Assembly (NCBI GenBank): GCA_001013295.1
Contig: LAZY01000170.1
Coordinates: forward strand, 1-35,134
DNA length: 35,134 bases
Reading direction: 5' to 3'
DNA from: Chryseobacterium indologenes
Lineage (GTDB): Bacteria; Bacteroidota; Bacteroidia; Flavobacteriales; Weeksellaceae
The position numbers and the translations under genes were made by a program. The notes under the pieces are model-generated. The model did not search any database. It was given only the letters and a program-made list of their open reading frames with translations, and had not been told where the DNA came from. Position 1 is the stretch's first letter. Each line of letters opens with the position of its first letter. Positions 16,755-26,092 of this stretch are shown piece by piece.

Positions 16755-19700
16755 TTATTCCTCAAGTCTTACATCAAGTCCAAGTCCTTGTAACTCGTGA
16801 AGTAATACGTTGAATGATTCCGGAATACCTGGTTCAGGCATAGATTCACCTTTTGCAATTGCTTCATAAGTTTTTGCTCTACCAATCACGTCATCCGACT
16901 TCACAGTAAGGATCTCTCTAAGGATGTTAGATGCACCGAATGCTTCAAGTGCCCAAACCTCCATCTCTCCAAATCTCTGACCTCCGAACTGAGCTTTACC
17001 TCCTAACGGCTGCTGAGTAATCAATGAGTAAGGACCGATAGAACGTGCGTGCATCTTATCATCAACCATGTGTCCCAGTTTCAGCATGTAGATCACACCC
17101 ACTGTAGCTGCCTGCGTAAATCTTTCTCCGGTACCACCATCATAAAGGTGAGTGTGGCCGAATTTAGGAAGACCTGCTTTCTCAGTGTATTCAGTAATCT
17201 GATCAAGGCTAGCTCCATCGAAGATTGGCGTAGCGAACTTCATTCCTAACTTCTGACCAGCCCATCCAAGAACTGTTTCATAAATCTGTCCGATGTTCAT
17301 ACGAGAAGGTACCCCTAGCGGATTCAATACGATATCTACTGGTGTTCCGTCTTCAAGGAATGGCATATCTTCTTCACGAACGATTCTTGATACGATACCT
17401 TTGTTACCGTGACGTCCTGCCATTTTATCCCCTACATTCAGTTTACGTTTCTTAGCGATGTAAACTTTAGCCAACTTCATGATACCTGCCGGAAGCTCAT
17501 CTCCGATTGAAATAGCAAATTTCTCACGGTTTTTAACTCCCTGGATGTCGTTATATTTGATTTTGTAATTGTGAATCAATTGTTTGATCAATTCATTCTT
17601 GTCAGCGTCTACTGTCCAGTCTGCACCACTAACGTTTACATAATCTTCAACTGAAGTTAATAACTTGTGAGTGAACTTCACACCTTTACCGATGATTTCT
17701 TCGTCAAGGTCATTTTGTACCCCCTGAGAAGTTTTACCGCTTACCAGTGTATTTAATTTTTCAATTAAAGTGTTTCTCAACTCATCAAACTTAGCCTTGT
17801 AAGTGTTTTCAATCTCTTCAAGTTTAAGTTTTTCTTCAGTTCTTTTCTTTTTGTCTTTAATGTTTCTTGAGAACAATTTCTTGTTGATAACCACCCCTCT
17901 TAATGAAGAGTCAGCTTTTAATGATGCATCTTTCACATCACCAGCTTTATCACCGAAGATTGCTCTAAGAAGTTTTTCTTCTGGAGTCGGGTCAGATTCA
18001 CCTTTTGGAGTAATTTTACCAATCATGATATCTCCAGGCTTCACTTCAGCACCGATTCTGATCATCCCGTTCTCGTCAAGATCTTTAGTAGCTTCTTCAG
18101 AAACGTTTGGAATATCAGCAGTAAGCTCTTCCATACCTAATTTAGTATCACGAACTTCTAGTGAATATTCATCTACGTGGATTGAAGTAAACCAGTCTTC
18201 ACGTACAACTTTTTCGTTGATTACGATCGCATCCTCGAAGTTGTATCCTTTCCAAGGCATGAACGCTACTACTAAGTTTCTACCAAGAGCTAATTCTCCT
18301 TTTTCAGTAGCATAACCGTCGCAAAGTACCTGTCCTTTTTCCACTACATCCCCTACTCTTACGTTTGGTCTTAGGGTAATGGTTGTACTCTGGTTCGTTT
18401 TTCTGAACTTAGTAAGTTTGTATGTTTTAGTAGCAGACTCAAATTGTACTAAATCTTCGTCTTCGCTTCTTTCATATTTGATAACGATTCTGTCAGCATC
18501 TACGTACTCTACAGTACCTGTACCTTCAGCGTTAATTAAGATTCTTGAATCTCTTGCAACTTGTTGCTCAAGCCCTGTACCAACAACCGGAGCCTGTGGC
18601 TTCAATAGAGGAACGGCCTGACGCATCATGTTAGATCCCATCAATGCACGGTTCGCATCATCATGCTCCAAGAATGGAATTAGAGAAGCGGAAATACCGG
18701 AAATCTGGTTAGGTGCAACGTCGATAAGGTTCACCTGAGCTGGCTCAACTACCGGGTAGTCACCATCTAATCTTGCAATAATTCTGTCTGTTAAGAAATC
18801 CCCATCATCACTCAATTCAACGTTTGCCTGAGCAATTACCTTATCTTCTTCGTCTTCTGCATTTAGGTAAATAGGATCTGCATTAAGATTAATCTTACCA
18901 TCTTCTACTTTTCTATATGGAGTTTCGATGAAACCTAGGTTGTTGATTTTTGCATAAATACCTAAAGATGAAATCAAACCGATGTTTGGTCCTTCCGGAG
19001 TTTCAATCGGACAAATTCTTCCGTAGTGAGTATGGTGAACGTCACGAACCTCGAAACCTGCTCTTTCTCTTGATAAACCACCAGGCCCTAGTGCAGAAAG
19101 TCTACGCTTGTGCGTAATCTCTGATAGAGGGTTGGTCTGGTCCATGAACTGAGATAGCTGGTTGGTACCGAAGAATGAGTTGATTACAGATGTTAATGTC
19201 TTAGCATTTACAAGATCAAGTGGAGTAAAGATTTCGTTATCTCTAACGTTCATTCTCTCCTTGATTGTTCTTGCAATTCTTGAAAGACCTACACCGAACT
19301 GTCCTGCTAATTGCTCACCAACAGTTTTAATTCTTCTGTTTGATAAGTGATCAATATCATCAACCTCAGCTTTAGAGTTTACAAGCTCAATTAAGTGTCT
19401 TACGATGGCAATAATATCTTCTTTTGTAAGAACTTCAGTTGTAGTTGGGATGTTTAGACCTAACTTTTTGTTTAGTCTGTAACGTCCTACTTCACCTAAA
19501 GAGTATCTCTGCTCAGAGAAGAATAATTTTTCAATGATTCCTCTTGCTGTTTCCTCATCTGGTGGATCTGCGTTTCTTAACTGACGATAAATGTACTCTA
19601 CTGCTTCTTTCTCAGAGTTCGTAGGGTCTTTTTGTAATGTATTCTGGATGATAGAGAATTCATTGCTGTTTTCTTTGTGAATCAAAATTGATTTCACGCC

Positions 19701-20576
19701 AGCATCCAGGATAAGATCTAAGTGTTCTTTTTCAAGGATCGTCTCTCTATCTAAGATGATTTCGTTTCTTTCGATAGAAACTACTTCACCTGTATCTTCG
19801 TCTACGAAGTCTTCGAACCAAGTGTTCAATACTCTCGCAGCCAATGTTCTCCCTTCCACTTTTTTAAGGGCAGCTTTAGAAACTTTCACTTCTTCAGCAA
19901 GGTCGAAGATCTGAAGGATGTCCTTATCAGACTCGTACCCGATAGCTCTTAATAAAGTTGTTAATGGTAACTTTTTCTTACGGTCGATATATGCGTACAT
20001 TACGCTGTTTATATCGGTTGTAAATTCCATCCAAGATCCTTTGAAAGGGATAATTCTTGAATAGTAAAGTTTGGTTCCGTTAGCGTGGTAAGTCTGTCCG
20101 AAGAATACCCCCGGAGATCTGTGTAACTGAGTTACGATTACACGCTCTGCTCCATTGATAATGAATGAGCCAGAAGGCGTCATATAAGGAACCGGACCTA
20201 AATATACATCCTGAACCACTGTTTGGAAATCTTCATGTTCCGGGTCAGTACAGTACAGTTTAAGTCTTGCTTTTAGAGGAACTGAATAAGTAAGTCCTCT
20301 TTCCACACACTCATCGATTGAATAACGTGGAGAATCTACCAGATAGTCCAGGAACTCTAATACGAATTGGTTTCTTGAATCCGTAATTGGAAAATTCTCC
20401 TGGAAAGTCTTGTAAAGAGCTTCTGTCTTTCTGGCTTCAGGAAGTGTATCAAGCTGGAAAAATTCTCTGAAAGACTCAATTTGGATGTCCAAGAAGTCTG
20501 GAGTAATGATTTTTCCTTTCGCTGATGAGAAATTAATTCTCGGATTTCCTTGAGTTGTTGATTTTGTTTTACTCAT
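16755..20576 (-). CDS. rpoB: RNA polymerase subunit beta
   Basis: A full-length 1273-residue beta subunit. The rifampicin-pocket region (about 465-500) reads QLSQFMDQTNPLSEITHKRR then LSALGPGG. The positions equivalent to E. coli D516, H526 and S531 are D, H and S, so no classical resistance substitution is present. The conserved GDKMAGRHGNKG lies near residue 1050, and the C-terminus with ELQGLGLDVRLEE is intact. A separate promoter lies at 20902-20933 with a leader of about 320 nt, and a strong terminator precedes that promoter, so rpoBC is not simply the tail of the rplJL operon here. Confidence 0.99.
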   Translation of the reverse strand: MSKTKSTTQGNPRINFSSAKGKIITPDFLDIQIESFREFFQLDTLPEARKTEALYKTFQENFPITDSRNQFVLEFLDYLVDSPRYSIDECVERGLTYSVPLKARLKLYCTDPEHEDFQTVVQDVYLGPVPYMTPSGSFIINGAERVIVTQLHRSPGVFFGQTYHANGTKLYYSRIIPFKGSWMEFTTDINSVMYAYIDRKKKLPLTTLLRAIGYESDKDILQIFDLAEEVKVSKAALKKVEGRTLAARVLNTWFEDFVDEDTGEVVSIERNEIILDRETILEKEHLDLILDAGVKSILIHKENSNEFSIIQNTLQKDPTNSEKEAVEYIYRQLRNADPPDEETARGIIEKLFFSEQRYSLGEVGRYRLNKKLGLNIPTTTEVLTKEDIIAIVRHLIELVNSKAEVDDIDHLSNRRIKTVGEQLAGQFGVGLSRIARTIKERMNVRDNEIFTPLDLVNAKTLTSVINSFFGTNQLSQFMDQTNPLSEITHKRRLSALGPGGLSRERAGFEVRDVHHTHYGRICPIETPEGPNIGLISSLGIYAKINNLGFIETPYRKVEDGKINLNADPIYLNAEDEEDKVIAQANVELSDDGDFLTDRIIARLDGDYPVVEPAQVNLIDVAPNQISGISASLIPFLEHDDANRALMGSNMMRQAVPLLKPQAPVVGTGLEQQVARDSRILINAEGTGTVEYVDADRIVIKYERSEDEDLVQFESATKTYKLTKFRKTNQSTTITLRPNVRVGDVVEKGQVLCDGYATEKGELALGRNLVVAFMPWKGYNFEDAIVINEKVVREDWFTSIHVDEYSLEVRDTKLGMEELTADIPNVSEEATKDLDENGMIRIGAEVKPGDIMIGKITPKGESDPTPEEKLLRAIFGDKAGDVKDASLKADSSLRGVVINKKLFSRNIKDKKKRTEEKLKLEEIENTYKAKFDELRNTLIEKLNTLVSGKTSQGVQNDLDEEIIGKGVKFTHKLLTSVEDYVNVSGADWTVDADKNELIKQLIHNYKIKYNDIQGVKNREKFAISIGDELPAGIMKLAKVYIAKKRKLNVGDKMAGRHGNKGIVSRIVREEDMPFLEDGTPVDIVLNPLGVPSRMNIGQIYETVLGWAGQKLGMKFATPIFDGASLDQITEYTEKAGLPKFGHTHLYDGGTGERFTQAATVGVIYMLKLGHMVDDKMHARSIGPYSLITQQPLGGKAQFGGQRFGEMEVWALEAFGASNILREILTVKSDDVIGRAKTYEAIAKGESMPEPGIPESFNVLLHELQGLGLDVRLEE

Positions 20577-20896
20577 AAAACTTTTAAGAAAGGGTTAAAA
20601 AATATTTTGATTCATTAAAAAATATCAGAAAAGGGCAAGGAACAAGGTAAAAGCAAAAAGGTAAAAGTGTTTTTGGCGCTCACGAAGGACCTTAGAAGCT
20701 TTTAACTTTGCACTTGGCTCTTTCTAACTGCAACACTGGTATATCTTTTCACAGCGTAATGCAAAATATTTTTATTACTTTTGAGGCTATATTACCCGTA
20801 ATACCTACAAACACAAAATCCCTTTCCTGCATAACACAGTGAAAGAGTTGATTTTCAGTATTTTATAAATTTACAAACAATTTTTCGCGCCAAAAG
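20577..20896 (-). promoter_or_regulatory. Long untranslated leader of rpoB
   Basis: Between the predicted start point (about 20896) and the rpoB ATG lie about 320 bases with no convincing ORF. They contain a small hairpin (TATTAC-GG-GTAATA, about 20791-20804) and a purine/pyrimidine-biased stretch at about 20630-20720. That stretch has repeats of AAGGTAAAAG and AAGGAACAAGG on the plus strand and partial inverted matches (AGTGCAAAGTTAAAAG on the minus strand). The length leaves room for leader-level control, but no known element was recognised. Confidence 0.45.
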
Positions 20897-20901
20897 AGGG
20901 G

Positions 20902-20933
20902 CAAAGATACAAAAACTTATCCACAATAACAAA
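20902..20933 (-). promoter_or_regulatory. Promoter of rpoB-rpoC
   Basis: The minus strand has TTTG (20930-20933), 20 bases, then TATCTTTG (20902-20909), a very good match to the Bacteroidetes housekeeping promoter (TTTG-N19-TAnnTTTG). It lies 33 bases past the upstream terminator and gives a start near 20896. Confidence 0.75.
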
Positions 20934-20966
20934 TAAATAACCTCATTTTTAAGCTGTTAAAACAAA

Positions 20967-20991
20967 AAGGCTGCCCGAAACGGGCAGCCTT
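20967..20991 (-). terminator. Strong terminator of the surface-protein cluster
   Basis: AAGGCTGCCCG (20967-20977) pairs perfectly with CGGGCAGCCTT (20981-20991) around a three-base loop. TTTTTGTTTT follows on the minus strand. It ends transcription of the large T9SS gene before the rpoB promoter. Confidence 0.93.
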
Positions 20992-21014
20992 CGCTTTATT
21001 ATGAAGTTACAAAA

Positions 21015-23618
21015 CTATTTTACAATAACCTTGTAAGATTTCACAGTTGATTTGGTTTCAATCTTAATGATATACACTCCTGTAGGCAATGAAGAAGTAT
21101 CAATACCTGTACGGGCAGAGAATTTATCAGATTTCACAACTTTTCCTTCTGTAGAGAATAGTGTATAAACTCCCTCTTCAGCTGATGTAATCATAAGACT
21201 TTCTCCAGCTTTTACCGGGTTTGGATATACTTTAATATCATTAGCTACTTCTGTAATGTCTGAAGCCATCACTCTTGCAGTTGTAGTTGATCCGTTTTTC
21301 AGGAACGTAGCATAAGGTGAAAGTGGGGAATTTGGAGCTCCTCTCTTCACCAGGTCTGTATCTACAACAGCCTGAATACCATCTTTATCATTATCGCTGA
21401 TTGTTGAGATAAATCCACCACCTAGTGTATCAAGATTTCCTTTTCCGATAGCATAAAGGTCAAAATCTACATTATTTGACATAATATTAAGGAAATCCGG
21501 TATATTACCGCCTGATGTATTTCTAAGAGGGTATTTCATTTTTCCTGAATCAGGGAATGTTTCAAGTATATCTGCAATACCATTTTTACCAAAACCTCCG
21601 GTTACATTACTATCAATAATTCCATTATGATCTTTATCAATTTGGTTAATAACAGATGTTGGTATACCTGATTCAAACAAATCTAAAACTCCGTCATTAT
21701 CAGAATCCAGATCAAGATAGTTAGATATTCCATCGCCCAATACCGGAACAATTAAAATATTGCCTTCACTATCATCATCCTCAAACTTACCGTTATTGTT
21801 AAAATCTTCAATAGAATCAGGAATACCATCGTTATCAGAATCCAAATCACATGCATCAATGATACCATCGCCATCTGTATCCAATACTGGAGATTTATCA
21901 TTTACAGCAGTACAGCCACCGCCTGTTGTTTCAGCACAGTCCGGAATACCGTTCCCATTAAGATCTACACTATCATCTCCGTTTGGACATTTATCATAAC
22001 AATTCGGAACACCATCATTATCATCATCTTTGCTTGCAAATGCATTATAAATATTATATCCCTGAGCCAAATTAACTGATAATAAAGAACTGAAGGTAAT
22101 TTTTATACGGTTAAAAGGCTTAGTTGCCTTACCGCCTACATAAAATTTATTAGATCCGGTTGTAAACAGATTCCCTGTAACAAGGCTTCCGGATGTAAAT
22201 GTATCTGTAAGAGTGCTTCCATTAAAAAACTGAACTGTAATAGCATCCAGAACACTCACTCCGATAAGACCTCCTGTTTTTTCAACGGTATAACCTGCGA
22301 TGGTATTTGCCGGAAGCAAATTATTGGCCCCCACAGTTAAGCTTCCAGAGAAAAGGAAGGTTCCCAGTAATGGAAAGGTAAGTCTTGCATAGTTATTAGG
22401 ATTGTTATCTACGACAGCCTCAGGAGTAGTCAGACTTGGAGCAAGAAGCCCGAATCCTGATTGAGTCCAACCTAATCCTGTTACAATATTACCGGAAGTT
22501 GAAGATCCGCTTGTCTGAATTTTATCATCACAGTCACATCCTACAGGTTCTTCAAAAGCGTAATATACTTTAAGAGATCCTAAATTCACTCCAACCGTCT
22601 GGGTAAGTTTCAATCTCACTTCATTAAATGGCTTGGTGGTGATTAAAGAGACTTTCTGTCTTCCTTTACCATAGCTAAGAAGTTTAATATTAATCAAGCC
22701 TCCGCCATCAGACAGTGCTCTGGAATCCTGAAGCTGCCCATACAAATAGGTTTCAACAGTAATATTTTTAAGAAGCTCTACGCTCAAAAGTTTACCCTGA
22801 TCATCCGGTTCTATCACAAACCCCGCTCTGTTTCCTGCAGGATAAACCTGATTTTTATCCAAAACACCTACTGAATAAGACCCCAGTAAACCAATAGGAA
22901 GTACGATTAAACCATAAGAATTTTTGTCTCCGTCTCCTATTTTCTCTTTATCCTGAACAAACGAAAGTGGAGCAAGGAAACTGCTGCTTCCCGAAACATT
23001 CCCGTCAACACCGCTTCCCGCAATGATATCATCACAAATTCCATTGTTGTCTGTAGGAACTTTTGCAGGATCAAATGCAAATGCATAATATACATTCATA
23101 GCACTGAATACGGAAAGTACATTGGTTTGATACAATCTTACTTCATCAAACTCTTTTGATGTTCTAAAGTGAAGAAAGATTCTGTTTTTATTTCCCCCAA
23201 ATGCCGGCACAGATAAAAGACTGCTGCTTGTACTTGTTTCCTGAAGCACTCCATTTTTATAGGTACTGATTCTTAAAGAACTCAAAAGATCTATTGTGAT
23301 AATACTTGTTCCAAGATCTACATTAAATCCTGTGATATACCCTGCAGGATATGTCACATTATTGTTCTTGACAGATATTCCGTTTCCACTCAAAAGGGAA
23401 GCAAAATTCCCCATACTTACGCTGTTATCCAGATTGGCGTCTACCACCGGATTCATACTTCCGCTATAACATGCCAGGCAGATCCCGGAATTGTTTACCG
23501 GTTTTGCCTCTACGCCCATCCCACGGATCGGCTCGTAGCCTTGTTGAGCGAATACTACTGCTGACATCACCAATGTCATGAGCATCGCAGCCAGTTTCTC
23601 AAATAATTTTTTAGTCAT
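21015..23618 (-). CDS. T9SS protein with triple repeat and thrombospondin type 3 calcium repeats
   Basis: An 867-residue secreted protein with a signal peptide (about 1-25). Residues 30-530 contain three divergent copies of a 150-170-residue beta-rich unit. Each has a [YL]PAG or LPAN entry, a K-N-G or F-N-G turn, a K-[EP]-F-[DN]-[ER] segment and an ending like N-V-Y-Y-A-F-A. About 530-720 are acidic thrombospondin type 3-like calcium-binding repeats (DDDNDGVPNCYD, DTDGDGIIDACD, DLDSDNDGIPD, DLDSDNDGVLD). The end (about 790-867) is a type A T9SS sorting domain (VYPNPVKAGESLMI, LPTGVYIIKIET, KSYKVIVK). A surface or secreted adhesin-like role is likely. The gene follows the YadA-head-like gene after 36 bases and ends at a strong terminator. 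Confidence 0.88.
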   Translation of the reverse strand: MTKKLFEKLAAMLMTLVMSAVVFAQQGYEPIRGMGVEAKPVNNSGICLACYSGSMNPVVDANLDNSVSMGNFASLLSGNGISVKNNNVTYPAGYITGFNVDLGTSIITIDLLSSLRISTYKNGVLQETSTSSSLLSVPAFGGNKNRIFLHFRTSKEFDEVRLYQTNVLSVFSAMNVYYAFAFDPAKVPTDNNGICDDIIAGSGVDGNVSGSSSFLAPLSFVQDKEKIGDGDKNSYGLIVLPIGLLGSYSVGVLDKNQVYPAGNRAGFVIEPDDQGKLLSVELLKNITVETYLYGQLQDSRALSDGGGLINIKLLSYGKGRQKVSLITTKPFNEVRLKLTQTVGVNLGSLKVYYAFEEPVGCDCDDKIQTSGSSTSGNIVTGLGWTQSGFGLLAPSLTTPEAVVDNNPNNYARLTFPLLGTFLFSGSLTVGANNLLPANTIAGYTVEKTGGLIGVSVLDAITVQFFNGSTLTDTFTSGSLVTGNLFTTGSNKFYVGGKATKPFNRIKITFSSLLSVNLAQGYNIYNAFASKDDDNDGVPNCYDKCPNGDDSVDLNGNGIPDCAETTGGGCTAVNDKSPVLDTDGDGIIDACDLDSDNDGIPDSIEDFNNNGKFEDDDSEGNILIVPVLGDGISNYLDLDSDNDGVLDLFESGIPTSVINQIDKDHNGIIDSNVTGGFGKNGIADILETFPDSGKMKYPLRNTSGGNIPDFLNIMSNNVDFDLYAIGKGNLDTLGGGFISTISDNDKDGIQAVVDTDLVKRGAPNSPLSPYATFLKNGSTTTARVMASDITEVANDIKVYPNPVKAGESLMITSAEEGVYTLFSTEGKVVKSDKFSARTGIDTSSLPTGVYIIKIETKSTVKSYKVIVK

Positions 23619-23654
23619 TTTTTAATTTTATAAGGTTTGTGTTTATTTTTTTGT

Positions 23655-24803
23655 TTAATAGAAGGCCTTCCAGTTTGTCCCATTGCAACCCTCGTGCGAT
23701 TTTGTGGTAGAATTATACCGGATAGCACCTTCTTCAGCCGCAGTACATGTAGCGTTAGCAGCAGAAGCAAATCCTTTTATCTGAATAGCAGCCCCTGTAG
23801 ATCCGTTAGCCGTAGGAGCCATATTTATTCCCACTACAGATGAAGATCCATTATTTTGGCCTAAAAAAGCATGGGTAGTATTAGCATAAACCGTTTGATT
23901 TCCTGCTGTTGAAGTTCCGTAAAAACCAATGACTACAGATCCTGATGTTGCATTTTCCGCAACATTTTTGAAACCAAATACAAAATTATTGCTAGAGGCA
24001 CTATTTCCACTACCAACAATGATTCCACCTTTATTAGTATTGCTAATACCAAATGTCAGCCCTGTAGCTGTATTAGCCAAAGAAGTATTCGAATTTCCAA
24101 ATACAAGATTATTCGCCCCTGATGCTGTATTGTTGTTTCCTATTACTTTAGCTCCACTATTGGCCGTATTTCCTAATCCGACTGCTAATGCCGGAAAATT
24201 TCCCTGTGCGGAGACCGTGTTATCTTTTCCTAATGCTATATTAGAAGATGTGTTATTTGTAAGTACATTATTAGATCCCCATGCAAAAGAAGCGTATGGA
24301 CCTGAAGCAGAATTAGCATTTCCTCCTGAAAAATTTCCATCTACATCAAGAATTGCTTTAACATTTTTTTTTGTAGCAATGACAAGCTTCTGATCATCTG
24401 TTGTTCCTAAATAATTACCGCCACTTATATCATTTCCCAATGTAGCTAAAGGCGCTGATGTATTATGATTTCCATCAGTATGCCAGTTTGTTCCCATATT
24501 GGACCATTCTGCACCATCAAAGTAATAATATCCTGCCGAAGTTACGTTTTCTGTTTGGCCGGCTGGTGCAGAGTCAGCAACTGTCACATACACTATTGCA
24601 CCTGTCTGTGCAGGAGTGTAGTTTTTAGCTCTCAATTGATCTCCAGTTAACCTTGGAGCAATAATACCATCCAACATGCTTTTTGTTGCTGGCATACCTG
24701 TCACATCTAAGGTAGCCTGAGGACTACCCGTATTAATCCCAACCTGTGCAACGGTTAGAGAACTTGCAGACAAAAGTGCAAGAATGAATAATTTGTTTTT
24801 CAT
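23655..24803 (-). CDS. YadA-head-like secreted protein with VGINT N-terminus
   Basis: A 382-residue protein with a signal peptide (about 1-19, ending TVAQ) directly followed by the VGINTGSPQATLDV signature of flavobacterial surface proteins. Residues about 165-300 are left-handed-roll repeats like the head of YadA-type trimeric adhesins: NIALGKDNTVS, ALAVGLGNTAN, AKVIGNNNTAS, NLVFGNSNTS, GGIIVGSGNSAS, NFVFGFKNVA. The end has the C-x6-G-x-IRYN-x9-C-x-G-x-x-W module. There is no YadA membrane anchor and no recognisable T9SS sorting domain, so surface attachment is unexplained. It lies between a small unknown gene and the large T9SS gene on one strand. Confidence 0.85.
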   Translation of the reverse strand: MKNKLFILALLSASSLTVAQVGINTGSPQATLDVTGMPATKSMLDGIIAPRLTGDQLRAKNYTPAQTGAIVYVTVADSAPAGQTENVTSAGYYYFDGAEWSNMGTNWHTDGNHNTSAPLATLGNDISGGNYLGTTDDQKLVIATKKNVKAILDVDGNFSGGNANSASGPYASFAWGSNNVLTNNTSSNIALGKDNTVSAQGNFPALAVGLGNTANSGAKVIGNNNTASGANNLVFGNSNTSLANTATGLTFGISNTNKGGIIVGSGNSASSNNFVFGFKNVAENATSGSVVIGFYGTSTAGNQTVYANTTHAFLGQNNGSSSVVGINMAPTANGSTGAAIQIKGFASAANATCTAAEEGAIRYNSTTKSHEGCNGTNWKAFY

Positions 24804-24932
24804 TTCTAATTCTATGTGTTATGTTTTTTTGTATGTTCTATTGGAAGGCATTCCTCAGCTGATTTCATTCGGATTATCAATGAAACGACAACTTTTTTTA
24901 CGAAAGGATCGTAAAAGCCGGGAAGCTTTTTA

Positions 24933-25403
24933 TTATATAGAAGTACAGGTAGACTTATCTGGTATTTTAACAATAAATTTAAAACCATCCATCTGCCTAA
25001 AAGGATTAATACAGACCTTCTTGACATGCCCTGATTCCTTCAATATACTTTTGTCAGATACTGCATTTATTGAAACCTTTTGATAGCAGGCTTCTATAAA
25101 CTTTACATTTTTCGGGAAAGACAGAAAAAAAAGCCCACTCTTTATACTGGTATACTTACTGAAAATATTTTCATGGAATTCATAAATGTTATGATCAGTT
25201 CCTTTATTTGTATTATCAGAGAATTGTTGTAGAAAAATATCTGCGGACTGTAGCTGCAGATGATCATTTACATCTGTACAATTCAGTAATTCATCTTTAC
25301 TTATTGCTACAGATATATACTTAGTGTTTAGTTTTCCCATAGCCAGCAGCAGCAGTATAAATACTACCCTATGACTACAGGAAAGAAAGTAATTTCTATC
25401 CAA
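24933..25403 (-). CDS. Hypothetical small secreted protein
   Basis: A 156-residue frame with a short hydrophobic stretch near the start (RVVFILLLLAMG, about 12-23) and a charged, mixed alpha/beta remainder. I do not recognise it. The frame opens at a TTG (25403), and the first in-frame ATG is residue 22 (25340), so the start is doubtful. Support for it being a gene comes from a good promoter 22 bases upstream (25425-25453) and from the lack of another promoter in front of the YadA-head-like gene that follows 129 bases later. The plus-strand and second minus-strand frames overlapping its 3' end look like shadows. Confidence 0.45.
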   Translation of the reverse strand: MDRNYFLSCSHRVVFILLLLAMGKLNTKYISVAISKDELLNCTDVNDHLQLQSADIFLQQFSDNTNKGTDHNIYEFHENIFSKYTSIKSGLFFLSFPKNVKFIEACYQKVSINAVSDKSILKESGHVKKVCINPFRQMDGFKFIVKIPDKSTCTSI

Positions 25404-25424
25404 TTATGTTGTGTTTTTATAATA

Positions 25425-25453
25425 CAAATATAACACTTTTTCAATAAAAACAA
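25425..25453 (-). promoter_or_regulatory. Promoter of the surface-protein cluster
   Basis: The minus strand has TTG (25451-25453), 18 bases, then TATATTTG (25425-25432), within the range of Bacteroidetes promoters. The start point would be near 25419. It probably drives the small unknown gene, the YadA-head-like gene and the large T9SS gene down to the terminator at 20967. Confidence 0.6.
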
Positions 25454-25629
25454 TATTTTATTATTAAAAACACACGCAAACTTAAACAAACATAAAAATA
25501 AATTAATATATTATGTTAATAACTATTAAATAATCAACAATAATAAAATATAATCACATACCGTGTAATAATATTCAAATACTATTATTTCTACTAGTGG
25601 ATTTGTTAAAAAGAGGGAATAAAACAAAA

Positions 25630-25653
25630 AGCCCGGGCAAATATGCCCGGGCT
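25630..25653 (-). terminator. Terminator after rplL
   Basis: AGCCCGGGCA (25630-25639) pairs perfectly with TGCCCGGGCT (25644-25653) around a four-base loop. TTTTTGTTTT follows on the minus strand. It lies 24 bases past the rplL stop and closes the rplKAJL operon. Confidence 0.95.
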
Positions 25654-25677
25654 CTTATATTTATAATAAAACTGAAA

Positions 25678-26046
25678 TTATTTCAATTCTACTTCAGCAC
25701 CAGCTTCTTCTAATTGCTTCTTAAGAGCTTCAGCTTCGTCTTTAGAAACTCCTTCTTTGATTGGAGCAGGAGCACCGTCTACGATATCTTTAGCTTCTTT
25801 AAGACCAGCACCAGTTAAATCTTTTACTAATTTAACGATAGCTAATTTAGAAGCACCTGCAGACTTAAGAATTACGTCGAATTCAGTCTTTTCTTCAGCA
25901 GCTTCACCTGCACCACCTGCAGCAACAACTACAGCAGCAGCAGCTGGCTCAATTCCGTACTCATCCTTAAGGATAGCAGCTAATTCGTTTACGTCTTTTA
26001 CAGTTAGGTTTACTAGCGTTTCAGCTAAATTTTTTAAATCTGACAT
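25678..26046 (-). CDS. rplL: Ribosomal protein bL12 (L7/L12)
   Basis: A 122-residue stalk protein of the 50S subunit that recruits translational GTPases. The N-terminal dimerisation helices (about 1-35) are joined by an Ala/Gly/Glu hinge (AAAAVVVAAGGAGEAAEEK) to the conserved C-terminal domain (EFDVILKSAGASKLAIVKLV, GLKEAKDIVD, A-L-K-K-Q-L-E-E-A-G-A-E-V-E-L-K). It lies 46 bases after rplJ and is the last gene of the operon. The normal rpoB neighbour downstream is displaced by the surface-protein cluster. Confidence 0.98.
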   Translation of the reverse strand: MSDLKNLAETLVNLTVKDVNELAAILKDEYGIEPAAAAVVVAAGGAGEAAEEKTEFDVILKSAGASKLAIVKLVKDLTGAGLKEAKDIVDGAPAPIKEGVSKDEAEALKKQLEEAGAEVELK

Positions 26047-26092
26047 TGTTGTAATGTTTTTGTTGATTATTTATTTAATTTTTTGAGTATAA

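Noticed and set aside
19090..19190. Rifampicin-resistance substitution in RpoB
   Set aside because: The pocket residues equivalent to D516, H526 and S531 are unchanged.
24784..25083. Plus-strand and alternate minus-strand frames over the end of the small unknown gene
   Set aside because: No promoter, family resemblance or context; they look like shadows of the 24933-25403 frame and its spacer.
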